Source: Thinopyrum elongatum
Lineage: Eukaryota; Streptophyta; Magnoliopsida; Poales; Poaceae
DNA length: 64,000 bases
NCBI GenBank assembly: GCA_011799875.1
Contig: CM022303.1
Coordinates: 72,596,535-72,660,534 of the forward strand
Direction: 5' to 3'
The notes beneath the pieces are model-generated. The model did no database searches. It was not told the origin of the DNA and saw only the letters and a list, made by a program, of their open reading frames with translations. Position numbers and translations under genes: made by a program. Positions 33,632 to 45,064 of the stretch are shown here, piece by piece; position 1 is the stretch's first letter, and each line of letters opens with the position of its first letter.

Positions 33632-35750
33632 TGTAGGAGATATGCCCTAGAGGCAATAATAAATGTTATTATTTATCTCCCTGTTCATAATTAGGTTTAT
33701 GTTCCATGCTATAACTGCTATGGTTCTCGAGTCTACAAATAAAACGAGGCTCGGAGGAAGACTCATATGCATGTGTGGAATAATAAACGGTAAAATGTAT
33801 TCCTAGTCTGGCCTCTAAGACTAGCTCAAGTGTTGCATGATGGTTCTGTTTTCCTTATCATGGGCATGTCTATGCCAGCAACTTTGAGGGCACAATGTTA
33901 GAAGAACATTTGTGTTGAATCGACCCGAATTGATGTTATGCTATGAGATACATTCGTCACAAGTTAATGGTTAATAACACAGAGATGGTTAATGTTTGCA
34001 TGATTCCTTAGACCATGAGAGTATCGAGTTTCTTCATGCTTGCTTCATGAACTTTGGGGTTTGTTAAACGCCATCCGTAAATGGGTGGCTATTACGGCGG
34101 CTTACGGGTTCATGGAAAAGTATGTCAAGTAACTTCATAGCTCAAGATTGGGATTTGCTCCTCCGACATTGGAGAGATATCTCTGGGCCCTCTCGGTGTT
34201 ACGGTATCCATCATCGTCTGGACAGACACTTTGTGATTTGATCACGGGGATGCCGGAACACGGTAACGAGAAAAGAGAACAAATACCGGTAACGAGGTAA
34301 CTGGCATAGTGGACAAGTTGTTGACCCACGGGGATGCCATCATGTCTCACCTCGGGTATTTGTAACATATCGCGAAGCAACAGGAATAGCACACGGCAAC
34401 TGGAGGTTCCCTCGAATATTCATTCGTGTGGGTATAGGGGTCAATATGGGTGTCCACGGCTCCGATGTTGATCATTGATCGGAAAGGGTTCCGTGCCATG
34501 TCTATACTTCACCGAACCTATAGGGTCACACGCTTAAGGGTCATCTATCTGCTGAATACTAGACAAGGAGTCTGAGAGAAAATCACCGAAAAAGTTTCGG
34601 ACAGTGGAAAAGTTCCGCAGAGAGAGGTCACCGGATGAGTTCCGGTGAAACTAAAAAGTTGTTTTGGGGTATTCCATTAAGTCAAATTGGTTTCGGCACA
34701 TGCCTGATAATTCTTGGAGGGTGCCAGAATCATTCTGGAAACTTCTGAGAATTTTCCGAGATGAAAACCGGAAATGTTCCGGAGCTGCCGGAACCGCTTC
34801 AAATGCTTTTCGCAGATGAAATCACTAAACTGGAATTGTTCCAGAATGCGTTGAAAATTATTATGGTGGGTACTGGAAATGTTCTAAGCCCACATAAATA
34901 TTTTCAGTTCGAACGGACGCTGAAAAATGTCGTTGTGAATAGTGAAAGTGCCTTTTGGGTTACTTTTTGGAAAGCCACTTGTTTGGGCTTTATCCCAAAA
35001 GATCTAGGGAAGACATGGATGGATTGGGAGGCCCTCTTGGGGGCCCCCCAAGGGGTGTGGCCGGCCACACTTGGGGCTCCACCATGGAGCCCCTCTTGTT
35101 CCTTGGTTTCACTTCTATGCCCTTGGTGGAAGGACTTCATTCATGTACTTTTGGGTTTTATTGTAAAACCACCCTACCCCTTGGGATTTCCTATAAATAG
35201 AGGTGGAAGGGCAGCCCTCCACACTCATCCCTTGATCTCATACTCATGCCATGCAATGATCTGGCTTCTCTCTCCCTCCCACGAAAAGAGTTTCGTAGAG
35301 CCGAAAGACTGTCTGGGTTCCGGTGGGAACTAGTTCTGGACGGCGAAGCCCTGCCGGATAGATGACACCGTATGTGTGCAACTCTGTAGAGAGGTCGTAG
35401 TTTCGATCTTAGTGCCCGAGGGGCTGTTCGAGAGTGCCTCCCGAAGGGCTGTCCAAGTGACGGTCCGAGTTCTGTGGGTCCTCCCGAAGGGCTGTCCGCG
35501 ACACCGTTCGGGGACTGTTCGACCGCCTCCCGGAGGGCTGTCCGAGGGGCAGATGAGGGAGTACATCCTCGCGGTTGGGAGGTTGTAAATCCTAGCTACG
35601 GGGATCTGCACCGCCTATCGTCATTGACTCTACTTCCGCTGCGCTACGAGTCGGTAACGAAAATGATCAAACCTTGTATGCAGTCTCCATAGTGGTCCTG
35701 GGCTGGTGCGTAGGTCGGAAATTTTTTGTTTTCTGCTGCATTACCCTACA
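33632..35750 (+). repeat. Element D, 5' LTR
   Basis: 2119 bp, TGTAGGAG to TACCCTACA. TATA box TATAAATAG at 35192-35200. The primer-binding site starts at 35752. Confidence 0.93.
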
Positions 35751-36480
35751 GTGGCATCATGAGCCGTGCTATGCGTAGATGCAGGTTGCGATCTAGAATA
35801 CATGGAGATGTATGGGTGTTGCACAATATTATTAGGTAGTAGATGAGATCTATTACTGAAAATTATTTGTGCGGGTAGCAGATGAAATCTGTTACCCGAT
35901 GTTCTTGTTGCTTCCCTAGAATTTGCATATTTCTGATCTTAATAACAGCATGGTGGAGTTTCAATGTTCTGGCAATCCGCGATCCTGATTGATCAACGAA
36001 GTGCTAACAGTTCATTGAATGCCACCGTAGTTAAAAAGAAAGATGAAATTTCGCAAATGAAAGGGCAATGCAGATATGATCTGCACGGGGGTCATGCGTA
36101 TGACGAAGTTCAGTATGGGGCTCGAGATTTTATTATCTCGTGTTTCATACACCCCGGAATGTTAATCTAGCGACTTGGATAATCATGCTTGATGATGGAC
36201 GTTGGTAGCTTCGGTTTGTTTCAAAACCTTAGAAGCCACGAAAAACAAGTTTTTGCATGAACCGAATAGAGACGTCTAACTTGGTTTTGCAGGAGGGTTT
36301 GCATGTGCATATGATGTGGTATAGCAGTGCTCATAATAATTTGATTATGTATGAGATGACTATATGATGTAAATTAATTAACATGACCTGCGTGTCATGA
36401 TTCGGCATGATGGCTGGAGCCATATGATTGTCACTTTAAATGACCTGCGTGTCAACCTTTTGTAATGCACTTATTTTATT
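35751..36480 (+). other. Element D leader
   Basis: Begins GTGGCATCATGAGCC, the same primer site as in the Angela-type element. No coding frame is visible up to about 36480. Confidence 0.65.
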
Positions 36481-39400
36481 AGCTATAGAGATAGAAATAT
36501 TATCTGGTGCATCGACAAGGTGGTGGCAATCTTCGCAAAGGTGAACACCGACGCGAATGCCGAAGACGAAGAAATACAAGACTTCTCCGTCAGAAGGGGC
36601 TATACCATATCATGCTATTATGAATTGCCTGAGATGTTTATCCCTTATGATGCACCCTTTTTGATTGCGCGGTAGTCGCTTTTTATTAGGGTGATCTCTC
36701 ACAAAAATATCAAGTAGTTAGTGTTCTCCCAAGTGTAGCACCGTCACGGCACCTAACTTTTCGGGGTATCACATGCTACCATGGGTACGAACGATTAGGG
36801 ATGTGTGAGGCGGGTGAGTTGAGACCTCGCAGCGAGATCACTTGGTTGTCTTGACGTTCAGGCATGAAAGTCATGAGCTTGGAACACACGCATCGAAAGA
36901 TGAACAAGAGTCACATAGAGATGTGATTGGCAAGTTGGCCTACCGATTGAGATTTTTGTCATATGTGATGCTACCATCATGGCAAACAATCAAAACTCAG
37001 GTCTTGAATCATTCACAATCAATTATGAGAGATATTGATTTGAGTGGGAGCGCACTTTAGAATTAACTTGTTTAATTCTCTGTGCAATTAATTTTGAACA
37101 CTGTCTAAAGTGTGATTTGCAAAATAGTTGTAGAATAATGGCTCGCGTTTCCACCTTCCCTATTAAAATTGAATAGCTGTTAAATATCTGGTTAAAACTT
37201 TACGGTTGGTAATGTAATGTGAGGATTGTCCTCAAGAGTGCTGAGAAGGACTTTGTCCTATCGCATACTTTCGGTATTCTCTCGCTAATGCTATGGATCA
37301 TGTGACTCTCGTCCTTCGATCCAAAAGCTAGAATTCCATTACGGTCAAAGTGCAAAATGTTTGCTTCCATGAGACCCGAACTTCGAAAGTTTGGATAGTT
37401 ATGTGATATTCATGGAATCTGAAAATCATTTTCAGAGACAGACAAAGGCTAAAAGATATGAGATATCCAAAGCAATGTTTGTTTGCAAACTATTAGTAAA
37501 GGAGTTTACTATGCATTAGACTGATAAGAGAGGGATCCAGAAGAACGCCTGTCATATGATGAAAGGTGAATAAAACAAACAACTTAAAGAGAAAGGAAGT
37601 GTCCAAAGGGTGTTAGTGAAACTTCCACGCCTAGGAAGTCCGGGGCTAACGCCACTCTTGAGTTGGATGCTTCTTCTGAGAGTAGGAGAAATACTAAAAG
37701 TTAAACTATTAGAAGTATAAAGGCAGAAAGAAAAAAGACTGGAATATCCAGCTCATGTATGAATGTCATACAAGTTTTTGATGTATAGAAGGCTGGTCAA
37801 AGATATAGTTCTTGGGAATTATGGTTAAACATGTTAATCACTAATTCTTGGGTATTGTGAGTTAATCACAAAGATACCCGCTCGATTGCATTCTGTTGCA
37901 ACTCGATGTAAGAACTACTATGGCCTGAAAGACTAGCCAGGAATAAGGTTTAGGTATACACAGGGAACATAGTAAACGTTACTATACCTTCCATCAGTGT
38001 ATTACCGTCTGTATTTATTTTCATAATTCATTTAGAGTTTCACAAACTCTAGCCCATTGCATAAGGTATCTTGCAAGAAGGTTGTTCATAAGAGAACTTT
38101 TTATGTTCGATGTTATGAATAACATAAGGGCCATACTTTCATTGATAATGAGATATATGTTATGAATAATGATAAATAATATATTATCTCTGGATTTACT
38201 TTCATAATTCATTTTAGAGTTTTACACTCTAGCCCCTTGCACAATGTTGTTGCAAAAGGGTTGTTCATAAAAGAACAATTGTTGTTCAGTATTATGAATA
38301 ACATGAAGGGCCATGCTTCCATCCAGATGGGATGTATGTTATGAATATTGATAGTAATATGATACATCCATAACACTGACGCTAAATGTCGTAAGACTAA
38401 GAGAATATCACACAAGTGTGGCACTGCATTTGGTCACATTGGAGAAACCCGCATGGATAAATTCCATTATGATGGATTTTGAAGTCGTTTGATTTTGAAT
38501 CATCTGACACTTGCAACTTTCCTCTGAAAAGTGAAGTGACTGAAATTCCGTTCACAGGCCATAAGGAATGAGCAAAGAACTTATTGGTGATCATACATTT
38601 TTATGTATGTAGTTCAATAAATGTTGTTGCAAGTAATGGATTTATCTATCTTCAGAAATGACTCAAGTAGATATGTGGATATTTACTTGATGAGACGTAA
38701 GTCTGGATCTTTTGAATTCATTCAAAAGGTTTTCAAATATGAAGTAGAAGTTATTGTAACAAGAAAATTATGTTTCTACAATTCGATTGCAGAAAGGAAT
38801 ATTTGAGTTACAAGTTTAGCGAATGTCTGATGAGTTGTGAAAGGGGTTCCATAACTTGCACCTCCCGGAACACCACTGCAAGTGGAAAGTCCGTGAAGAT
38901 GTAATCAAACCATTTATGACATGTTAAGATCAAAGATGACATAAATAAATTTGTCATTATCCCTTTTAAAAGGTGATGCTTTAGAGACTGCGGCTTTTAC
39001 ACTGAAAAGAGCTCTATCGGGTCTGTTGAAATGACACCATGGTATGGTACGCCCAACCATATTATATCTTTTCTTAACATTTGGAATATGGGGATTGTGT
39101 AAAAGGTTACAAACCTATTCCAAATCAGACAAGTGCTACTTTGTAGGTTATCCCAAAATGTTGGGTATTCCTCCCTCACTATGCCAAGGCAAAAGGTTTG
39201 CCACAAAGAACGGTATGCTTTTTGAAGAAAATGGTTCTTTCAAAAAGGTGAGTGGGAGAATAATGCAACTCAACAAGATAAACAGTATCTTCGTCATCAG
39301 GTCGAAGGAAAGGAACCTTGGAAGTGATTCCGGAGTTTCCTACTGCGACTGATACGGAAGTCTCTACAATAAAATGTATGGACTTCGGTCGAACTTGCAG

Positions 39401-41053
39401 CTGAACCACGTAGGCAAAGCTCGTGCAAACCTCTCAGGTGCGCAAACGAGATATTGTTGTTAGACAACAATATACCTACGATACACAAGGAAGCGTTGAT
39501 GGGCCCTGACTCCGGAATTGGCTAAATGCCAATACAACCCGAGTTAGTTTCCATATAAGTGATTCAAGATTAAAACCTTGATACACCTTTCGGAAGACTT
39601 AGAGTCTAACGAATATTTATGGAACTTAAAAACTGATACGGATAAAAATGTTTTATCCATAAAGCTCGACTTGTTGCAATAACAAGTTCAAGGAGTTGAC
39701 TACGATGAGGTTGTTTCATCGTAGCGATGCTTAAAGTCGGTTCGGGTTGAACTAGCAATTAATACATATTTCAATCATGAGATATGAAACATGGATGACA
39801 ATAGGATTTCCATCTGATGGAAATGAAACCAAGGACTTGCATGTGTTACAGTCCAAGGTATTTTGTCAGTCCAGAGGATGCTAGTAAGTATGCAAACTTC
39901 AGAGTTCCAGCAATGGACAGAAGAGAGCAAAATGGAGTTGGAATCTTCGTGTTTTGATGAAATAGTCAAAGGGGTTTGACTTCATCAATGGGTAACGAAG
40001 ATGCTTATGATTCAAGAAAGTAAGTGGGAGCATAATAAAATTTCTAAAAAACGGTGTGTGCTTGACACATTGTTAATTGGAAATAAATTTCTTGACACGA
40101 ATTAGGACTTCATTTGAAAATAGTTTTTCGATGAAGTGCTTGGGCTAAATAGCCTTTATATTAGCCATGATGATCTATGGAGATAGATTTACCTAATGGG
40201 GCTGAGCAAAGATACATATTGACAAGATGCTAAAACCTTTTAGCATTAAAAACGTCAAGGAGTGATTCTTGCCGAAGTCACATGGAAAGAGTTTTTGCAA
40301 GACTTGGTGTCCCAAAACACTGATGAGCAAAATACATGATGGAGATTCCACACACTCTTGTGTTTGGATTAATCATGTATTCCATGGTATGTAACACAAC
40401 CAGATATGTCCAATACTCCCAAAGTTGTTGCGAGTATAGATACCAAAGTGATCAAAAGTACTGATCATGGGACAACAGTGAAAAAGGGTCATTGAGTACT
40501 ATAGTAGCACTGATGACATGTTTTCTCGCAAGCGGAGATCATGAAGAGTTCGTTGTAAAAGCTTACATCGACACAGTCTTCATCCATGCTCCAAGCGATT
40601 TTCGATTTAAGTTAAGGGTTTTGTGCAATACACAATATGGTGGCACGGTAGTTGGAAATTGTTCCAAACAAGTTACTGTGGTGAATTCTATAACAGAGGT
40701 GAAGTATGTTGCCACTTTTAAAAGCGACAAAGAAGATGTTGAATCATATAGTTCATTCATGAACTTAGTATGGTTCCAAGATGGCTTCTGTCAATGGGAC
40801 ACTACTGCAGGTAGTTGCTCCATAACTCAGTCTGAGGAATCCAGGTTCGACCTGTGATTCACATACATACAAAGCCAAGTCCACACAAAATATGAATTTT
40901 GTGAAAGCATGAAAACGCGAGGATATGCAAAGATACACACGGAGCTGAAGTCGTCAGATCCGTTGGACATCAGGCTATACCACAAGCGAAGCATATTTAC
41001 ACCGGTGTGCCACAGGTGTGAAGTGCATTAGCATTAACTAGATTATTGACTCT
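36481..41053 (+). pseudogene. Element D gag-pol remnant, heavily degraded
   Basis: Copia similarity survives only in islands. 38621-38806 (NDSSRYVDIYLMRRKSGSFE) matches the integrase core in outline. 39044-39352 (KCYFVGYPKMLGI, KVSGRIMQL) matches the integrase C-terminal region. 40492-40857 (DHEEFVVKAYIDTVF, EVKYVATFKS) matches RNase H with the motif spacing of the Angela-type copy. Stops and shifts lie between all of them and no domain is whole. A tandem duplication of about 185 bp lies at 38020-38372. The element cannot have supplied its own enzymes for its last transposition. Confidence 0.8.
38020..38372. repeat. Tandem duplication inside element D (two units of about 175-190 bp)
   Basis: Each unit begins TTTCATAATTCATTTAGAGT and contains GGTTGTTCATAA and GAATAACAT. 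The units have diverged visibly, so the duplication is old compared with the LTRs. Confidence 0.75.
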
Positions 41054-41069
41054 AGTGCAAGTGGGAGTC
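41054..41069 (+). other. Element D polypurine tract
   Basis: AGTGCAAGTGGGAGTC before the right LTR differs by one base from the Angela-type tract AGTGCAAGTGGGAGAC. Confidence 0.75.
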
Positions 41070-43206
41070 TATAGGAGATATGCCCTAGAGACAATAATAA
41101 ATGTTATTATTTATCTCCCTGTTCATAATTAGGTTTATGTTCCATGCTATAACTGCTATGGTTCTCGAGTCTACAAATAAAACGAGGCTCGGAGGAAGAC
41201 TCATATGCATGTGTGGAATAATAAACGGTAAAATGTATTCCTAGTCTAGCCTCTAAGACTAGCTCAAGTGTTGCATGATGGTTCTGTTTTCCTGATCATG
41301 GGCATGTCTATGCCAGCAACTTTGAGGGCACAATGTTAGAAGAACATTTGTGTTGAATCGACCCAAATTGATGTTATGCTATGAGATACATTCGTCACAA
41401 GTTAATGGTTAATAACACAGAGATGGTTAATGTTTGCATGATTCCTTAGACCATGAGAGTATCGAGTTTCTTCATGCTTGCTTCATGAACTTTGGGGTTT
41501 GTTAAACGTCATCCGTAAATGGGTGGCTATTACGGCGGCTTACGGGTTCATGGAAAAGTATGTCAAGTAACTTCATAGCTCAAGATTGGGATTTGCTCCT
41601 CCGACATTGGAGAGATATCTCTGGGCCCTCTCGGTGTTACGGTATCCATCATCGTCTGGCCAGACACTTTGTGATTTGATCACGGGGATGCCGGAACACG
41701 GTAACGAGAAAAGAGAACAAATACCGGTAACGAGGTAACTGGCATAGTGGACAAGTTGTTGACCCACGGGGATGCCATCAGGTCTCACCTCGGGTATTTG
41801 TAACATATCGTGAAGCAACAGGAATAGCACACGGCAACTGTAGGTTCACTCGAATATTCATTCGTGTGGGTATAGGGGTCAATATGGGTGTCCACGGCTC
41901 CGATGTTGATCATTGATCGGAAAGGGTTCCGTGTCATGTCTATACTTCACCGAAACTATAGGGTCACACGCTTAAGGGTCATCTATGTGCTGAATACTAG
42001 ACAAGGAGTCTGAGAGAAAATCACCGAAAAAGTTTCGGACACCGAAAAAGTTTCGGACAGCGGAAAAGTTCCGCAGAGATAGGTCACCGGATGAGTTCCG
42101 GTGAAACTGAAAAGTTGTTTCGGGGTATTCCATTAAGTCAAATTGGTTTCGGCACATGCCTGATAATTCTTGGAGGGTGCCAGAATCATTCTGGAAACTT
42201 CTGGGAATTTTCTGAGATGAAAACCGGAAATGTTCCGGAGCTGCCGGAACCGCTTCAGATGCTTTTCGCAGATGAAATCACTAAACTGGAATTGTTCCAG
42301 AATGCGTTGAAAATTATTATGGTGGGTACTAAAAATGTTCTAAGCCCACATAAATATTTTCAGTTCGAACGGACGCTGAAAAATGTCGTCATGAATAGTG
42401 AAAGTGCCTTTTGCGTTACTTTTTGGAAAGCCACTTGTTTGGGCTTTATCCCAAAAGATCTAGGGATGACATGGATGGATTGGGAGGCCCTCTTGGGGGC
42501 CCCCCAAGGGGTGTGGCCGGCCACACTTGGGGCTCCACCATGGAGCCCCTCTTGTTCCTTGGTTTCACTTCTATGCCCTTGGTGGAAGGACTTCATTCAT
42601 GTACTTTTGGGTTTTATTGTAAAACCACCCTACCCCTTGGGATTTCCTATAAATAGAGGTGGAAGGGCAGCCCTCCACACTCATCCCTTGCTCTCATACT
42701 CATGCCATGCAATGATCTGGCTTCTCTCTCCCTCCCACGAAAAGAGTTTCGTAGAGCCGAAAGACTGTCTGGGTTCCGGTGGGAACTAGTTCTGGACGGC
42801 GAAGCCCTGCCGGATAGATGACACCGTACGTGTGCAACTCTGTAGAGAGGTCGTAGTTTCGATCTTAGTGCCCGAGGGGCTGTTCGAGAGTGCCTCCCGA
42901 AGGGCTGTCCAAGTGACGGTCCGAGTTCTGTGGGTCCTCCCGAAGGGCTGTCCGCGACACCGTCCGGGGACTGTTCGACCGCCTCCCGGAGGGCTGTCCG
43001 AGGGGCAGATGAGGGAGTACATCCTCGCGGTTGGGAGGTTGTAAATCCTAGCTGCGGGGATCTGCACCGCCTATCGTCATCGACTCTACTTCCGCTGCGC
43101 TACGAGTCGGTAACGAAAATGATCAAACCTTGTATGCAGTCTCCATAGTGGTCCTGGGCTGGTGCGTAGGTCGGTAATTTTTTGTTTTCTGCTGCGTTAC
43201 TCTACA
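41070..43206 (+). repeat. Element D, 3' LTR
   Basis: 2137 bp. The first bases are TATAGGAG instead of TGTAGGAG, so the terminal TG is mutated. An 18-bp unit ACCGAAAAAGTTTCGGAC is doubled at 42023-42058. TATA box at 42648-42656. It ends ACTCTACA. Confidence 0.92.
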
Positions 43207-43582
43207 TTATATACCAGAAGATGGGCACCGGAGGTGGGCCGAGGGGAGCACAACCCACCAGGGCGCGCCTGGGCTCCCTGGCGCGCCCAGGTGGGTTGTG
43301 CCCACCTGGTGGGCCCCCTCTGGTACTTATTGGCTCCAGTATTTCTCATTTATTCCATAAAATATCCTCGTAAAGTTTCAGCTCATTTGGAGTTGTGCAG
43401 AATAGGTAGCCTGACGTAGCTTTTTCAAGTCCAGATTTCCAGCTGCCGGAATTCTCCCTCTTTGTGTGTACCTTGCATATTATGAGAATAGGCATTAGAA
43501 TTACTCCAAAAAGCATTATTATGCATAAAAACATCATAAATAACAGCAGGAAAACATGATGCAAAATGGACGTATCAGTGAT

Positions 43583-45049
43583 TCATCGGGTTTCCCCCTT
43601 GGTGTTATGGACACATGGATACTATGACTTTACACTGAACCATGATAAAGTCGGGTCGGCCCTGAGGGGTACCCACGCGAGAAAATGTTGCGAGTGATGT
43701 GGAGTCGGGTTGACCTGTAGGGTACCCGCGAGATCTCTAGGTGGCACGGTCGTGCATTCTTAGCCCTTGTCGTAAGTCCACGAGACGGGGCGACGGGGTC
43801 ACATGATCATGAGTCTCTGCTCGTTACCGCGCGTTCCCAAGACACTAACGGTTTGGATATTTGATCCGAGCAGGCCTTTGGCCTTTTAGCACTAACCATC
43901 ACACGGGAATAAGTATGGGCACTCTGCGTCGTATGTATCTACCGAAGCTCTCTAGACGTCAGCGACTGAGCGGCGCGCGCCGGGTTGGACTGGAACGCCC
44001 GTCCTTGTTTAAGGGGGCTAGGTCTGCTCACCAGCCGCGTACGCAACGTGCAGGAGTGCAAAGGGCGATGGGCCCAAGACCCCTGCGTGCATAGGGTTAG
44101 TCCGGCGTGTTAACCTCTCTGATTAGCCTAGGTAGGGCTGCGGCGTGTCGTTTTGACCGAGGCCGGGCAGGACCCAGAAAAGTATGTTCGGCCGGAGTTA
44201 ATTGAGCATGGTGGGTAAGTTGGTGCACCCCTGCAGGGAAGTATATCTATTCAATTAGCCGGATCCTCGGTAACGGACACTCGGAGTTATATCCCGATCG
44301 ATACAACTAGAACTGGATACTGGATATGATAAATGGATATGATGGCTTCAAGATTGCTTTCTCGCAGGGAGTCGAGGAAGGATCTCTAGGCGTTAATGTT
44401 ACAACATATTTGTTAATTATAATATGCTATTATGTACTCTTCTAAATGCTGCAAGATGCTTGAAGATGCTAGTCTTCGATAGGACTAGGCCTTCTCTCTA
44501 TTCTGGCAATTTTGTAGTCTAGTCCACATATACAGCCTTCCTTTGATAATGTTGCATACATAGAATAGATCTGATGTAAGTCTTGCTGAGTACTTTGGAT
44601 GAGTACTCACGGCTGCTTGCTTCCTCTTTTCCCTATACCCCTTTTGATGCAACCAGATGACGGAGCCCAGGAGTCAGCTGCCCCCACCGACGACTACTAC
44701 CACCACCCCGAGGGTGGTTACTACTACGAGTTGGTTGACGACCAGGAGTAGGTTCGGAGGGTCCCAGGCAGGAGGCCTGCGCCTTTCGATCGTTGTTTGT
44801 TTTGCCCCGCCTTCTTAAGGCATATCTGTTTTAACTTTTATATTCGTACTTAGATATCTGATGCTTTCGCTAACGCTTGTAAGCGAGCTTATGTATTCGA
44901 GCCCTCGAGGCCCCTGGCTTGTAATATAAAGCTTTTATGACTTTAATTTGTGTTTAGAGTTGTGTTGTGATATCTTCAAGTGAGTCCTTAGGCTTGATCG
45001 TGTGCATTTGCATGTATGATTAGTGCACGATCGAGCCGGAGGCGCCACA
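43583..45049 (+). repeat. Element A, 5' LTR, second part
   Basis: Continues the LTR broken at 21333 and ends GGCGCCACA just before a primer-binding site. A short coding-like stretch at 44663-44750 reads DYYHHPEGGYYYELVDDQE and stop. Similar short frames are found in LTRs of large Gypsy elements. The end of the LTR has TATAAAGC near 44926. Confidence 0.8.
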
Positions 45050-45052
45050 AGT

Positions 45053-45064
45053 TGGTATCAGAGC
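45053..45064 (+). other. Element A primer-binding site, initiator tRNA-Met type
   Basis: TGGTATCAGAGC, the exact complement of the plant initiator tRNA-Met 3' end, lies three bases after the LTR end. Confidence 0.88.

Larger units (their letters stand above)
33627..43211 (+). mobile_element. Element D: non-autonomous Copia retrotransposon
   Basis: Flanked by TTATA (33627-33631 and 43207-43211). LTRs are 33632-35750 and 41070-43206. They are near identical by eye, apart from scattered substitutions and an 18-bp tandem duplication in the right one. A primer site (TGGCATCATGAGC) follows the left LTR, and a polypurine tract (TAGTGCAAGTGGGAGTC) precedes the right. The LTR start, TGTAGGAGATATGCCCTAGA, resembles the Angela-type start. 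The internal region holds only a heavily degraded polyprotein. Confidence 0.92.
30008..43577 (-). repeat. Element B, 5' LTR in three pieces
   Basis: 30008-30013, 32487-33631 and 43212-43577 join to 1517 bp that match 21334-22851 throughout, including the hairpin-forming GGGCGCGCC/GGCGCGCCC region near 43260-43300. Confidence 0.9.
21329..43582 (-). mobile_element. Element B: Athila-type Gypsy retrotransposon with nested C and D
   Basis: Flanked by GTGAT on both sides (21329-21333 and 43578-43582). The 3' LTR is 21334-22851 (1518 bp). The 5' LTR, on the right because the element is on the minus strand, is 30008-30013 plus 32487-33631 plus 43212-43577, 1517 bp once C and D are taken out. The internal domain is 22852-30007. 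The tRNA-Asp type primer site, the FMDDFSVYG reverse-transcriptase motif and the long region between pol and the 3' LTR all point to the Athila lineage. Near-equal LTR lengths and few coding lesions suggest a fairly recent insertion. Confidence 0.92.

Noticed and set aside
34761..35333. 190-codon plus frame, extended to 232 codons at 42091-42789
   Set aside because: It lies within element D's LTR across the TATA box and transcription start. No domain, and the frame differs in start between the LTRs.
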